Positions 51,793 through 60,499 of a DNA stretch of 64,000 bases are shown one piece after another. Origin of the DNA: Lachnospiraceae bacterium. Its GTDB lineage: Bacteria > Bacillota > Clostridia > Lachnospirales > Lachnospiraceae. The DNA lies in assembly GCA_022790855.1 (NCBI GenBank), contig JAAVYA010000006.1:62001-126000 (forward strand). Reading direction: 5' to 3'. Each line of letters opens with the position of its first letter. Within the stretch, counting starts at the first letter, position 1. A program made the position numbers and the translations under genes. Below the pieces are notes generated by a model, which saw only the letters and a list, made by a program, of their open reading frames with translations, did no database searches and had not been told where the DNA came from.

Positions 51793-52374
51793 TTAGCCCT
51801 GGGGGTCTTCTTCTATGGGCTGGGGAGACGGCTCCTCCATGGGCATCAGTTCGCTTCGGTTGGAATTCACCATATCATAACAGTTCTGTAAGGAAGCTAA
51901 CAAGCTTTCGCTCCTGGCCTTTGTGGAATCCATGGCATGTCCGATAATCGTTCCCAGGTTTTTCAAAATATCATCGGTATACTGAATGGCCGCCAGCCGG
52001 ATACTGTTGGCGTCGTTGGTGGCATTGTCCAGGATTTCCTGGGCCTGGTTGGAGGCCGTCATCACAATCTCATTTGCCTGGGCGTATGCCTGCTGCATAA
52101 TCTGATGTTCATTGATCAGCTCCGAGGTCTGTACCTGGGCCTGGGCGATAATGGTGTCTGCTTTTGACTGGGCGTCCGCCAAAATGGCCTCTTTATTACT
52201 GATGATCTTCTGATACCGCTTGATTTCGTCCGGCGTCTTCATGCGAAGCTCCGATAAAAGCTCTTCCAGTTCTTCTTTATTTACAATGATTTTCGTATTG
52301 GAAAAGGACTGGTATTTGCATCCTTCGATATATTCTTCAATTTCATCAATCACCTGTTCAATTCTGCTGCTCAT
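51793..52374 (-). CDS. DivIVA/ATPase-H-like coiled-coil protein
   Basis: A 193-aa protein that is nearly all helical: residues ~30-160 form heptad-like Ala/Gln/Glu-rich coiled coils ('[34 protein letters not shown]'), followed by an acidic proline-rich tail ('[15 protein letters not shown]'). Homologues are often annotated as V-type ATPase subunit H-like or DivIVA-like, which reflects composition only. It overlaps the coaD start by 4 bases. Function unknown; no ATPase operon is present. Confidence 0.75.
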   Translation of the reverse strand: MSSRIEQVIDEIEEYIEGCKYQSFSNTKIIVNKEELEELLSELRMKTPDEIKRYQKIISNKEAILADAQSKADTIIAQAQVQTSELINEHQIMQQAYAQANEIVMTASNQAQEILDNATNDANSIRLAAIQYTDDILKNLGTIIGHAMDSTKARSESLLASLQNCYDMVNSNRSELMPMEEPSPQPIEEDPQG

Positions 52375-52862
52375 TGTTTGATTTCCTTTCTGTACTTATG
52401 ATAAATGAGCTCGATTAACTGCTTCGGTACGAAATGGGAAATATCTCCGCCGTAAGAGGCGACTTCTTTTACGATCGTTGAGCTTAAATATGCATATTCC
52501 AGGCTGGTAGTCAGAAACAGAGTATCCACTCCCGGTTCTACAATACGGTTTGTCTGTGCCATCTGTAATTCATATTCGAAATCTGTTACTGCCCGCAGTC
52601 CCCGGATAATGATCGTCGCTCCCACGCTTTTTGCATAGTCAATCAAGAGTCCGTCAAATGATTGTACCGCAACATTCGGGATATTTTTTGTCATTTCTTC
52701 TAACATACTAACACGTTCTTCCGTAGAAAACAACGGATTTTTTGCGTTGTTTCGCAAAACAGCCACGATCAGCTGATCTACTACTTTTGCGGAACGTTCG
52801 ATCATATCCAGGTGTCCGAAGGTCACCGGGTCAAAACTGCCCGGGTATATTGCTTTTTTCAT
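52371..52862 (-). CDS. coaD: phosphopantetheine adenylyltransferase
   Basis: Fourth step of coenzyme A synthesis: pantetheine-4'-phosphate plus ATP gives dephospho-CoA. The 163-aa protein has the nucleotidyltransferase motif '[19 protein letters not shown]', '[22 protein letters not shown]' and the ISxxxR-like '[19 protein letters not shown]'. Downstream of rsmD by 15 bases, a widely conserved pair. Confidence 0.98.
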   Translation of the reverse strand: MKKAIYPGSFDPVTFGHLDMIERSAKVVDQLIVAVLRNNAKNPLFSTEERVSMLEEMTKNIPNVAVQSFDGLLIDYAKSVGATIIIRGLRAVTDFEYELQMAQTNRIVEPGVDTLFLTTSLEYAYLSSTIVKEVASYGGDISHFVPKQLIELIYHKYRKEIKQ

Positions 52863-52877
52863 AAAAGCCTCCTGCCT

Positions 52878-53438
52878 TTATGCCCTCTTTCGTATAAATG
52901 TGTGGACATTTGTTTTATATAGTTTTATTTTTTCCAGTTCATACCCCAAATCTTCCAAATAGGAAAAATCTGTCTCTCTGGAAGCTTCTGCAATCAAAAG
53001 CGTATGTTCTGCAATCAAATGGGAAGTAAGAAGCGCCTCCATTACCTGCTTCTCCAAGAGCTGATGATAGGGCGGATCCATGAACACAATGTCGAAGGGC
53101 TCCTGCTCTTGATGTTCTAGTTCTCTAAGAGCCGCAAAAACATCCATGCAATAAAGCCTGCCGCCGGATGCAAGCTTTGTAAATTCCATATTTTCCCGGA
53201 TCACGGCGGCCGCTTTTTTGTTTCGTTCCACAAATACCGCTTCTTTGGCGCCGCGGCTTAAGGCTTCCAAACCAATACTTCCGCTTCCGGCAAATAAATC
53301 CAGAAACCGGCACCCGGTAAGATATGGGTGAATCATATTAAATAAGGTTTCTTTGATGCGGTCTGTGGTCGGTCGGGTCTCTGAACCGGGAAGTGTTTTT
53401 AAAGGAAGGCTTTTGGCCTCTCCTGCGATAATCCTCAT
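52878..53438 (-). CDS. rsmD: 16S rRNA (guanine966-N2)-methyltransferase RsmD
   Basis: SAM-dependent methyltransferase for G966 of 16S rRNA. The 186-aa protein has the Gly-rich SAM motif 'FLDLFAGSGSIGLEALSRGAKEAVFVE', the catalytic 'DIVFMDPPYHQLLEK' (NPPY-type DPPY) and starts 'MRIIAGEAKSLPLKTLPGSETRPTTDRIKETLFNM'. ATG 53438 follows GGAGGAAACAGGCAA and overlaps the cinA stop; the track start is 43 codons too early. Confidence 0.97.
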   Translation of the reverse strand: MRIIAGEAKSLPLKTLPGSETRPTTDRIKETLFNMIHPYLTGCRFLDLFAGSGSIGLEALSRGAKEAVFVERNKKAAAVIRENMEFTKLASGGRLYCMDVFAALRELEHQEQEPFDIVFMDPPYHQLLEKQVMEALLTSHLIAEHTLLIAEASRETDFSYLEDLGYELEKIKLYKTNVHTFIRKRA

Positions 53439-54682
53439 TTGCCTGTTTCCTCCAAAATGGCGGACCGAAGCAGATTCAGGGCCTGGGCTACAGAGCTTTC
53501 CCGTACACGGCTGCGGTTTCCACGAAACCGAAATTCTTTTACATACGTGTTTCCCATGCAGCAGCATCCAATGTAAACCAGCCCCACCGGCTTGTCTTTT
53601 GTTCCACCGTCCGGCCCAGCCACACCGGTAATACCGACGCCGATATCAGAACCAGCCGCCTTCCTGCAGCCTTCTGCCATCTCTTTTGCCGTCTCAGGAC
53701 TTACGGCGCCGAAATTTTGAAGCGTCCTATGGGAAACATGAAGCAGCTTTTCCTTGGCCTCATTGGAATAAGTAATATATCCTTCTTTAAAATATTCCGA
53801 AATACCGGGAACGTTCACCAGCCGTCCGGACAGAAGTCCCCCGGTACAGGATTCTGCCGTGGAAATGGTAAGGGATCGTTCCTTCAAAAGCGCTGCGATG
53901 GCTTCTTCTAAAGTTACGGCCTCTTCGTCCGTATAGATATGGCTTCCAAAACGGCGGTACAGCTCCTCTTCCATAGGCCGTATCAAGTGCATGGCGGCTT
54001 CCTGGTTCTTCGCTTTTGCCGTAATCCGAAGATGTACCTCCGCAGTCTTGGCATAAGTGGCAATCGTAGGATTGTCCTGGCCTTCAATCAGATCCAGGAT
54101 TTCTGTCTCCACACGGCTCTCTCCAATGCCGGAGAGCTTTACCATCTTAGAGCAGATAACCTCTGGCTGAAGTTTATGAAGGTAAGGATATACTTGTTGC
54201 TCAAACATAGGAATCAGCTCTCCCGGCGGTCCCGGAAGCAGAATCATAGTGCAGCCGTCCCCTTCCATAATAATGCCGGGAGCGGTCCCGTTCTTGTTAT
54301 ACAATACGATAGCGTCCTGAGGAACCATGGCTTGTTTCCAGTTATTCTCGGTAATGGAATGGTGCATCTGATTTAAATACTTCTCAATCTCTTTCCTGGC
54401 TCTCTCATCCATCACCAGGGTTTTCCCCATCACCTGAGCAGCCGTCTCTTTGGTCAAGTCGTCCTGGGTAGGCCCAAGGCCGCCGCAGAGAATGATGATT
54501 TCGGACCGTTCTTTTGCTGTCTCAAGAAGTTTTTGCAGACGCCCCGGATTATCTCCCACCACACTTTGATAATACATAGAGAGTCCCAGTGCGGCGCATT
54601 TCTCTGATAAATACGCTGCGTTGGTGTTTACAATATTTCCAAGGAGCAGTTCTGTTCCCACACAGATCAATTCTACTGTCAT
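53435..54682 (-). CDS. cinA: competence/damage-inducible protein CinA (NMN amidohydrolase type)
   Basis: The 415 aa combine an N-terminal MoaB/COG1058 domain ('MTVELICVGTELLLGNIVNTNAAYLSEKCAALG', 'CGGLGPTQDDLTKETAAQVMG', 'LLPGPPGELIPMFE') with a C-terminal CinA amidohydrolase domain ('LTISTAESCTGGLLSGRLVNVPGISEYFKEG', 'GITGVAGPDGG'), which can deamidate nicotinamide mononucleotide and link to pyridine nucleotide salvage. It is followed by rsmD with a 4-base overlap; recA, its partner in Bacilli, is not present. Confidence 0.96.
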   Translation of the reverse strand: MTVELICVGTELLLGNIVNTNAAYLSEKCAALGLSMYYQSVVGDNPGRLQKLLETAKERSEIIILCGGLGPTQDDLTKETAAQVMGKTLVMDERARKEIEKYLNQMHHSITENNWKQAMVPQDAIVLYNKNGTAPGIIMEGDGCTMILLPGPPGELIPMFEQQVYPYLHKLQPEVICSKMVKLSGIGESRVETEILDLIEGQDNPTIATYAKTAEVHLRITAKAKNQEAAMHLIRPMEEELYRRFGSHIYTDEEAVTLEEAIAALLKERSLTISTAESCTGGLLSGRLVNVPGISEYFKEGYITYSNEAKEKLLHVSHRTLQNFGAVSPETAKEMAEGCRKAAGSDIGVGITGVAGPDGGTKDKPVGLVYIGCCCMGNTYVKEFRFRGNRSRVRESSVAQALNLLRSAILEETGK

Positions 54683-54716
54683 ATCATTCCTCTTTTCTTT
54701 TGGAATCTATCATTCC

Positions 54717-55265
54717 TCAATGCTGTTCCTTTAATACTTCCCGGTTTTTCCAAATACAATCCGCCAAAGAAATCACCGTCAGGGCCAGAGCCAGATAGGA
54801 AACAATCTGACAGGCCATCTTGTACGCCGGGTGGTCAAAGTTTAAAATCAGCATAATAATCATTACCATCTGAAAGGTGGTCTTAAATTTGCCCCAGTAA
54901 TCGGCGGCAATCACCACTCCGTTGTCGGAAGCCACCAAACGGAACCCGCTGATGATAAAATCACGGCTGATAATGATAATCACAAACCAAGGGGCAAGCT
55001 GTCCGGTGGCAATCAGACAGATCAGGGCCCCGTTTACCAGAAGTTTATCTGCCAGAGGATCCATAAATTTGCCGAAATTGGTAACTAGATTGTATTTTCT
55101 GGCAATCTTCCCATCCGCCAAATCGGTCAGGCTGGCTACAATAAAAATAGCCGCTGCAAGATATCTTCTTGTGGCGTCAAGCTCCGGCAACAGCAGGCAG
55201 ACCACAAAGGGAACGATCAGAACTACCCGAAAAACCGTAAGCTTATTAGGTAAATTCATTTTCAT
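54717..55265 (-). CDS. pgsA: CDP-diacylglycerol-glycerol-3-phosphate 3-phosphatidyltransferase
   Basis: Makes phosphatidylglycerol phosphate, the precursor of PG and cardiolipin. The 182-aa membrane protein carries the CDP-alcohol transferase motif Dx2DGx2ARx8Gx3Dx3D intact in 'DLADGKIARKYNLVTNFGKFMDPLADK' and several transmembrane helices. Its ATG overlaps the rimO stop by 4 bases. Confidence 0.97.
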   Translation of the reverse strand: MKMNLPNKLTVFRVVLIVPFVVCLLLPELDATRRYLAAAIFIVASLTDLADGKIARKYNLVTNFGKFMDPLADKLLVNGALICLIATGQLAPWFVIIIISRDFIISGFRLVASDNGVVIAADYWGKFKTTFQMVMIIMLILNFDHPAYKMACQIVSYLALALTVISLADCIWKNREVLKEQH

Positions 55266-56590
55266 GGCGTAACAACCTCTCCTATCAAATCATATTCATA
55301 TGCACCGGTAATGCGTACTTTCACAAAATCACCGCTCATCAACTCTTCCTCCGTATGAATAAACACATAGCCGTCAATATCCGGCGCATCCCGGTAAGTT
55401 CTGCCTACGTAAGCATGTTCCTGTTCTACCTTGCCTTCTACCATAACCCAAAGCTCGGCTCCAGCCATGGTTTCATTCTTGTCAAAAATAATCTCCTGCT
55501 GCAGCTCCATGACTTCTTCCTGCCAGGTTTCCTTTTGTTCCTGAGAAATCTGATCCGAAAATCCTGCCGCCGGTGTATCTTCCTCTGGAGAATACGTAAA
55601 GGCTCCCAGACGGTCAAATTCCATCTCATTGAGAAAATACATCAATGCTTCATGGTCTTCCTCGGTTTCACCGGGAAACCCGCAGATAACTGTGGTGCGC
55701 AGCGTGATATCCGGTATTTCCTGGCGCAGGGAACAAATCCGGTCGGTAAGTTCTTCTTGGGTGGTCCGCCTCCCCATACGCTGTAAAATCCGGTTGCTCA
55801 CATGCTGGATGGGCATATCTAAATAGTGGCATATTTTTTTACTGTGCTTTATGGTTTGGATCAGTTCCTCGTAAATCTCTTCCGGATAACAATAAAGTAT
55901 CCGAATCCATCGAATCCCGGGAAGCTCCTCCAAGGCGTTCAAGAGGCGGTGAAGGGATTTTTCCCCGTAAAGGTCTACGCCGTAAAGGGTCGTCTCCTGA
56001 GCCACCAGAATCAATTCCTTTACCCCGGCCTCCGCCAGTTCCCGGGCCTGGGCAAGCAACTCTTCCATGGGAACGCTCCGGTAATTTCCGCGGATTTTGG
56101 GGATAATACAATAACTGCAGTGTTTGTCGCATCCCTCTGCGATTTTTAAATGGGCGTAATGTCCTCCGGTGGTCAGGGAACGCTTTGCCGATGGTTTCGG
56201 AAGACCCGATAGGGGACGATACAATTCAAATGCATGGCCTTTTAACGCTTCCTGTACTGCCGCTGTAACCTCTTCATAAGAATTGGTTCCCAGCACGGCG
56301 TCCACTTGAGGGATTTCCTTTCGGATCTCCTGCTGATACCGCTGGGCCAAACATCCAGTTACCAGCAACGCACGGCATGTCCCGGCGTCTTTATATTCCG
56401 CCATCTCCAAAATCGTCTGAATGCTCTCTTCCTTGGCGTCATTGATAAAGCAGCAGGTATTGATCACAATGACATCCGCTTCTCTTTCATCATCGGTAAA
56501 AGAAAATCCTTCTTTCCCCAGAAGCCCCAGCATATACTCCGTATCCACCAGGTTCTTATCACAGCCAAGGGAAACAAAAAGCAGCTTCAT
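55262..56590 (-). CDS. rimO: ribosomal protein S12 methylthiotransferase RimO
   Basis: Radical-SAM enzyme that methylthiolates Asp of ribosomal protein S12. The 442-aa protein has the MTTase N-domain ('LFVSLGCDKNLVDTEYMLGLL', 'VINTCCFINDAKEESIQTI'), the radical-SAM cluster motif 'EGCDKHCSYCIIPKIRGNYRS' and a C-terminal TRAM domain ('VEGKVEQEHAYVGRTYRDAPDIDGYVFIHT'). ATG 56590 (GGAAC site) starts the usual 'MKLLFVSLGC'; the track start is 37 codons upstream in the repeat region and is not real. Confidence 0.97.
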   Translation of the reverse strand: MKLLFVSLGCDKNLVDTEYMLGLLGKEGFSFTDDEREADVIVINTCCFINDAKEESIQTILEMAEYKDAGTCRALLVTGCLAQRYQQEIRKEIPQVDAVLGTNSYEEVTAAVQEALKGHAFELYRPLSGLPKPSAKRSLTTGGHYAHLKIAEGCDKHCSYCIIPKIRGNYRSVPMEELLAQARELAEAGVKELILVAQETTLYGVDLYGEKSLHRLLNALEELPGIRWIRILYCYPEEIYEELIQTIKHSKKICHYLDMPIQHVSNRILQRMGRRTTQEELTDRICSLRQEIPDITLRTTVICGFPGETEEDHEALMYFLNEMEFDRLGAFTYSPEEDTPAAGFSDQISQEQKETWQEEVMELQQEIIFDKNETMAGAELWVMVEGKVEQEHAYVGRTYRDAPDIDGYVFIHTEEELMSGDFVKVRITGAYEYDLIGEVVTP

Positions 56591-56614
56591 AATCTGTTCC
56601 TTTCTATACTTTAA

Positions 56615-56695
56615 GCGCCCACCCAATGGGCGTGGCATACGGTGTGCCCTTTGGGCATAAGTCAAATACCCCGCAGCCTGCTGCGGGGCATAAGT
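56615..56695. repeat. three tandem GC-rich hairpins between rpoZ and rimO
   Basis: Three stem-loops follow one another: CGCCCA...TGGGCG (56616-56632), TGCCC-TTT-GGGCA (56645-56657) and CCCCGCAG-CCTG-CTGCGGGG (56669-56688). The last two are each followed by GGCATAAGT, the first by GGCATACGGT, so the units look related. They fill most of the 111-base gap and could be a repeated palindromic element or terminators. Confidence 0.6.
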
Positions 56696-56701
56696 ATACA
56701 T

Positions 56702-57019
56702 CTATTCTTCTGTTGCGTCGATCATCACAGATTCGGATGTCTGTTCCAACTCTTTGGCAGTCTTTTCCTCTGAGTCTTCCTCCGTATCTTCTTCTCCCAG
56801 AATCTTTACCTTTCCTTTGTACAATTCATCTACCGCAATGGAAAAAGGCTTCTTACCTGCAGCCCCTTCCACCATCGGCTCATCTCCGGCAATGATCTGC
56901 CTTGCCCGTTTTGCGGTGGCGATCACAATGGAATAACGGCTGTTTACCACCGGCTCTTCCCCGATCTCCACATCGCTGTTTACTACTTTCATTAAATCCG
57001 TATAGGATGGATGCAACAT
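56702..57019 (-). CDS. rpoZ: DNA-directed RNA polymerase subunit omega
   Basis: Small RNA polymerase subunit that helps assembly of beta'. The 105-aa protein starts 'MLHPSYTDLMKVVNSDVEIGEEPVVNSRYSIVIATAKRARQII', the conserved omega core, and 'GKKPFSIAVDELYKGKVKIL'. The last ~30 residues are a Glu/Thr-rich tail. It follows gmk by 3 bases, the standard gmk-rpoZ order. Confidence 0.96.
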   Translation of the reverse strand: MLHPSYTDLMKVVNSDVEIGEEPVVNSRYSIVIATAKRARQIIAGDEPMVEGAAGKKPFSIAVDELYKGKVKILGEEDTEEDSEEKTAKELEQTSESVMIDATEE

Positions 57020-57022
57020 AAT

Positions 57023-57664
57023 TTATTCTCCTTTCACAAACCCCGTAAGCTCCTGCCTCATGCTGTTGATCTTCTCTTGATTCCTTGCAATCCTGTCATG
57101 CTCGCATTCGATCATATCATGCACCTTTTTGGTGCACTGATTCAAATCATCGTTCACTACAAGATAATCGTAAGCTTCTATCCCCTGGGCTTCCTGCACG
57201 GCCCGGGAAAGCCTGCTGGCTATGGTAGCCTCATCTTCCGTCCCTCTGCCTTTTAAGCGGTTTTTCAATTCCTGGGCGGAAGGCGGCGTTACAAACAACA
57301 GCAAGGTATCCGGGTTGTTTTTTTTGATCTGCAGTGCGCCTTGTATCTCAATCTCTAAAATGACGTCTTTCCCAAGAGCCAGCTTCTCTTCCACATATTT
57401 TCTTGGCGTCCCGTAATAGTGATTGACGTATTTTGCATATTCAATTAACTGTCCGTCCCGGATCATGGCCTGAAATTCTTCTTCCGATACGAAAAAATAT
57501 TCCCTTCCGTGAACTTCTCCCGGCCTGGGGCTTCGTGTGGTAGCCGAAACAGACAATGCGTACTGTTCTTCATGCTCTAAAAGGAGCTGCTTCATAATGG
57601 TCCCTTTTCCTGCCCCGGAAAATCCGGATACAACGATTAATATACCTTTTCTTTCCGTATTCAT
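57023..57664 (-). CDS. gmk: guanylate kinase
   Basis: Phosphorylates GMP to GDP. The 213-aa protein has the P-loop 'VVSGFSGAGKGTIMKQLL', the GMP-binding segment 'ALSVSATTRSPRPGEVHGREYFFVSEEEF' and the lid 'NRLKGRGTEDEATIASRLSRA'. It lies 8 bases after the YicC-family gene. The DUF370 (remA-like) gene that often lies between the two is missing. Confidence 0.98.
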   Translation of the reverse strand: MNTERKGILIVVSGFSGAGKGTIMKQLLLEHEEQYALSVSATTRSPRPGEVHGREYFFVSEEEFQAMIRDGQLIEYAKYVNHYYGTPRKYVEEKLALGKDVILEIEIQGALQIKKNNPDTLLLFVTPPSAQELKNRLKGRGTEDEATIASRLSRAVQEAQGIEAYDYLVVNDDLNQCTKKVHDMIECEHDRIARNQEKINSMRQELTGFVKGE

Positions 57665-57672
57665 GTCTGCAC

Positions 57673-58554
57673 CTATTCTATATTTTGTATCTGTTCCCGT
57701 ACCTTTTCAATCTCCGTCTTCAAGTCGATGGCGATCTGGGAAACGGTAAGGTCGTTTGCTTTTGATAAAATGGTATTGGCTTCCCGGTTCATCTCCTGGG
57801 CAATAAAGTCTAGCTTGCGGCCAATGCCCTCTCCTTGTTCCAGAGCGGCCGCCATACTGTCCACATGGCTTTTCAGGCGGACGGCTTCTTCATCGGTACA
57901 AATCTTATCTGAAAAAAAAACGATCTCCGCCGCTAAGCGCCCTTCTTCTATCACCTGGGTATCTCCCAAAAGCTCCTGGGCCTTGGCAGTCAGCTTGGCA
58001 CGGTATTCCTCCAAAATCTGGGGAGAACGTTCTTCCACCAGTTCCACCAGACGTTTGATGTTTGCAAGCTTTTTCATCAAGTCCTGATATAAGTTCTGGC
58101 CTTCCCTGCTTCTGGCTTCCACCAGGCTCTCGCAGGCTTCCTTCAGGGCTGTTTGCACATGTTCCCAAAGCTTCTGTTCATCTACTGGAGCCTCCTCCAT
58201 GGTAAATACATCGGGAAATCTGGCAAGGCGGGCCGCCGTTAAATCGTCCTCCAGTCCAAACTCCTTCACCATCTGCCGGATATCCTCCACATACTCTGCG
58301 GCAACCTCTTTGTGGTAATGAAGATTTGCCGTGCGTTCCGTGTAATCTTCATAGGAGACAAACACATCGACTTTGCCGCGTTGTATGTATTGTTTCAGGA
58401 AACTGCGTATGGCGCTGTCAAAAAAGTTTAATTTCTTCGGTATGCGGATGCCGGTTTCCAGATACCGATGGTTTACTGCCTTGATCTCTACCGTAATTCT
58501 GCGCTCTTCACTGACAAGCTCACAGCGTCCAAAGCCAGTCATGCTTTTTATCAT
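57673..58554 (-). CDS. YicC family endoribonuclease-like protein
   Basis: A 293-aa YicC/YloC protein with the conserved N-terminus 'MIKSMTGFGRCE' and 'INVEIKAVNHRYLETGIRIP'-type core ('VEIKAVNHRYLETGIRIPKKLN'), a helical middle and the conserved C-terminal 'GRKLDFIAQEMNREANTILSKAND'. YicC homologues have been shown to be RNases; activity here is inferred. First gene of the yicC-gmk-rpoZ unit, with a strong promoter upstream. Confidence 0.95.
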   Translation of the reverse strand: MIKSMTGFGRCELVSEERRITVEIKAVNHRYLETGIRIPKKLNFFDSAIRSFLKQYIQRGKVDVFVSYEDYTERTANLHYHKEVAAEYVEDIRQMVKEFGLEDDLTAARLARFPDVFTMEEAPVDEQKLWEHVQTALKEACESLVEARSREGQNLYQDLMKKLANIKRLVELVEERSPQILEEYRAKLTAKAQELLGDTQVIEEGRLAAEIVFFSDKICTDEEAVRLKSHVDSMAAALEQGEGIGRKLDFIAQEMNREANTILSKANDLTVSQIAIDLKTEIEKVREQIQNIE

Positions 58555-58593
58555 AAGAACCTCCTGAATTGAGTTTCATGCATAAGTAAAAGT

Positions 58594-58622
58594 ATTATAA
58601 AACAAATTTTCCCATTAGTCAA
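58594..58622 (-). promoter_or_regulatory. promoter of the yicC-gmk-rpoZ operon
   Basis: On the minus strand TTGACT (plus 58617-58622), 17 bases, perfect TATAAT (plus 58594-58599). It shares the 158-base divergent region with the rqcH promoter. Confidence 0.85.
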
Positions 58623-58631
58623 ATTTCTTTT

Positions 58632-58660
58632 TTGCTTTTTGTGGAAAAATACGGTATACT
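58632..58660 (+). promoter_or_regulatory. promoter of rqcH
   Basis: TTGCTT (58632-58637), 17-base spacer, TATACT (58655-58660). It is back-to-back with the yicC promoter; the start of the leader would be near 58667, about 45 bases before the ATG. Confidence 0.7.
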
Positions 58661-58712
58661 AATGAGAATTGTATCTGGAAGATAACTTCCTAACATCGAA
58701 AGGAGAATTCTT

Positions 58713-60449
58713 ATGGCTTTTGACGGAATTGTGATTTCCAATTTAGTAAAAGAATTAAATGCATATATGTTAAACGGGCGCATCAGCAAAATCGCCCAGC
58801 CGGAAAATGATGAACTGCTGCTGACAGTCAAGGGAAGCCAGGGCCAGGTGCGCCTGCTCTTATCTGCCAGCGCTTCTCTTCCCCTGATTTACCTTACCAA
58901 GCAGAATAAGCAAAGTCCTATGACTGCCCCAAACTTCTGTATGCTGCTGCGCAAGCACATTGCCAACGGCCGGATCATATCTATCACCCAGCCGGATATG
59001 GAGCGTATTATCAATTTTGAAATCGAACATCTGAATGATTTGGGAGATCTATGCAAAAAGACGCTGGTTATGGAGCTTATGGGCAAGCACAGCAATTTGA
59101 TTTTCTGCGAGGAAGACGGCACCATCATCGACAGTATCAAACATATCTCCGGCCATGTAAGCACGGTTCGGGAAGTCCTTCCCGGCCGGCCCTATTTTAT
59201 TCCGAAGACACAGGAAAAAATCAGCCCTCTTTTTGCAGATTCCAAACACTTTTTAGAACAAGTTTTGTCGAAACCTGTTTCTGTTACAAAGGCAATCTAT
59301 GGCTCCTACAACGGCGTCAGCCCATTGATTGCATCGGAAATCTGCCATCGGGCTTCCATTGACGGAGAGATGCCCACCCAGAGTCTTTCCGGGGATGAAA
59401 AGCTGCATCTCTTCCGCCAGTTTGAACTCTTTATGGAAGACATACAAGGGGGGAACTTTTTTCCCAATCTTGTGAAAAAGGGCAAGGAGCCGGTGGAATT
59501 TTCCTCCGTACATCTGTCCCAATATGAGGATTATGAGGAATTCCCTTATGATTCCATCTCGGAGGCGTTGGAGGATTACTATGCTCAAAAAAACAGCTAT
59601 ACCCGCATCCGGCAGCGTTCTTTTGATCTGCGCCGCGTTGTGCAGACTGCTTTGGAACGGTGCCGGAAAAAATATGATTTACAAAAGAAACAGCTAAAAG
59701 ATACGGAAAAGCGGGAAAAATACAAGGTATACGGAGAACTGATCAACACCTATGGCTACGGCCTTTTGGAAGGGGCAAAGGAGCTTTGCGCCGTCAATTA
59801 TTACAACAACGAACCTGTAAAAATACCCCTGGATCCAACGAAGACCCCGGCTCAGAACGCCCAGAAATATTTTGACCGCTATAATAAGCAAAAACGGACC
59901 TTTGAAGCATTATCCCAACTGATTACAGATACCAAAAGCGAAATCCAGCATTTGGAATCCATCTCTACTGCCCTGGATATCGCTCTTTCCGAAGCAGACC
60001 TTTCCCAGATCCGAGAAGAACTGGTGCAGTACGGCTATATCAAAAAGAGGGGAACCGGAAAAAAGGAACGTGACAAAAGCAAACCTTTTCATTATCTTTC
60101 CTCTGACGGCTACCATATGTACGTGGGGAAGAATAATTTTCAAAACGACGAGCTGACCTTCAAGTTTGCTTCCGGAGGCGACTGGTGGTTCCACGCCAAG
60201 GGAATCCCCGGTTCTCATGTGGTGGTAAAGAGCCAGGGCGAGCCCCTTCCCGACCGGGTATTTGAGGAGGCCGGACGCCTTGCGGCCTATTATTCTAAGT
60301 CCCGGGGCAGCGATAAGGTAGAGATCGACTACCTGGAGCGGAAGAATGTAAAAAAGCCTAACGGCAGCAAGCCTGGCTTTGTGGTATATTATACCAATTA
60401 CTCTCTCACCATCGACTCGGATATTTCCGGGCTCACGTTGATAGAATAA
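58713..60449 (+). CDS. rqcH: NFACT family ribosome-quality-control factor RqcH
   Basis: Bacterial Rqc2/NEMF homologue that adds Ala tails to nascent chains on split 50S subunits and marks them for degradation. The 578-aa protein has an NFACT-N domain ('MAFDGIVISNLVKELNAYMLNGRISKIAQP'), a coiled-coil middle (about 290-440) and the NFACT-R domain ('SSDGYHMYVGKNNFQNDELTFKFA', 'DWWFHAKGIPGSHVVVKS'). It has its own promoter and an AAAGGAG site. The YlmH/RqcP partner is encoded at 20.4 kb. Former names: FbpA/YloA (fibronectin-binding). Confidence 0.96.
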   Translation: MAFDGIVISNLVKELNAYMLNGRISKIAQPENDELLLTVKGSQGQVRLLLSASASLPLIYLTKQNKQSPMTAPNFCMLLRKHIANGRIISITQPDMERIINFEIEHLNDLGDLCKKTLVMELMGKHSNLIFCEEDGTIIDSIKHISGHVSTVREVLPGRPYFIPKTQEKISPLFADSKHFLEQVLSKPVSVTKAIYGSYNGVSPLIASEICHRASIDGEMPTQSLSGDEKLHLFRQFELFMEDIQGGNFFPNLVKKGKEPVEFSSVHLSQYEDYEEFPYDSISEALEDYYAQKNSYTRIRQRSFDLRRVVQTALERCRKKYDLQKKQLKDTEKREKYKVYGELINTYGYGLLEGAKELCAVNYYNNEPVKIPLDPTKTPAQNAQKYFDRYNKQKRTFEALSQLITDTKSEIQHLESISTALDIALSEADLSQIREELVQYGYIKKRGTGKKERDKSKPFHYLSSDGYHMYVGKNNFQNDELTFKFASGGDWWFHAKGIPGSHVVVKSQGEPLPDRVFEEAGRLAAYYSKSRGSDKVEIDYLERKNVKKPNGSKPGFVVYYTNYSLTIDSDISGLTLIE

Positions 60450-60463
60450 AGTGCGTACGCACT
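60450..60463. repeat. 14-base palindrome after rqcH
   Basis: AGTGCGTACGCACT is a perfect palindrome directly after the rqcH stop codon, followed by ACGTTTTC. It may be a weak terminator, but the loop would be very small. Confidence 0.35.
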
Positions 60464-60499
60464 ACGTTTTCAACCCTAATTACGGAAAGGATACAAGAT

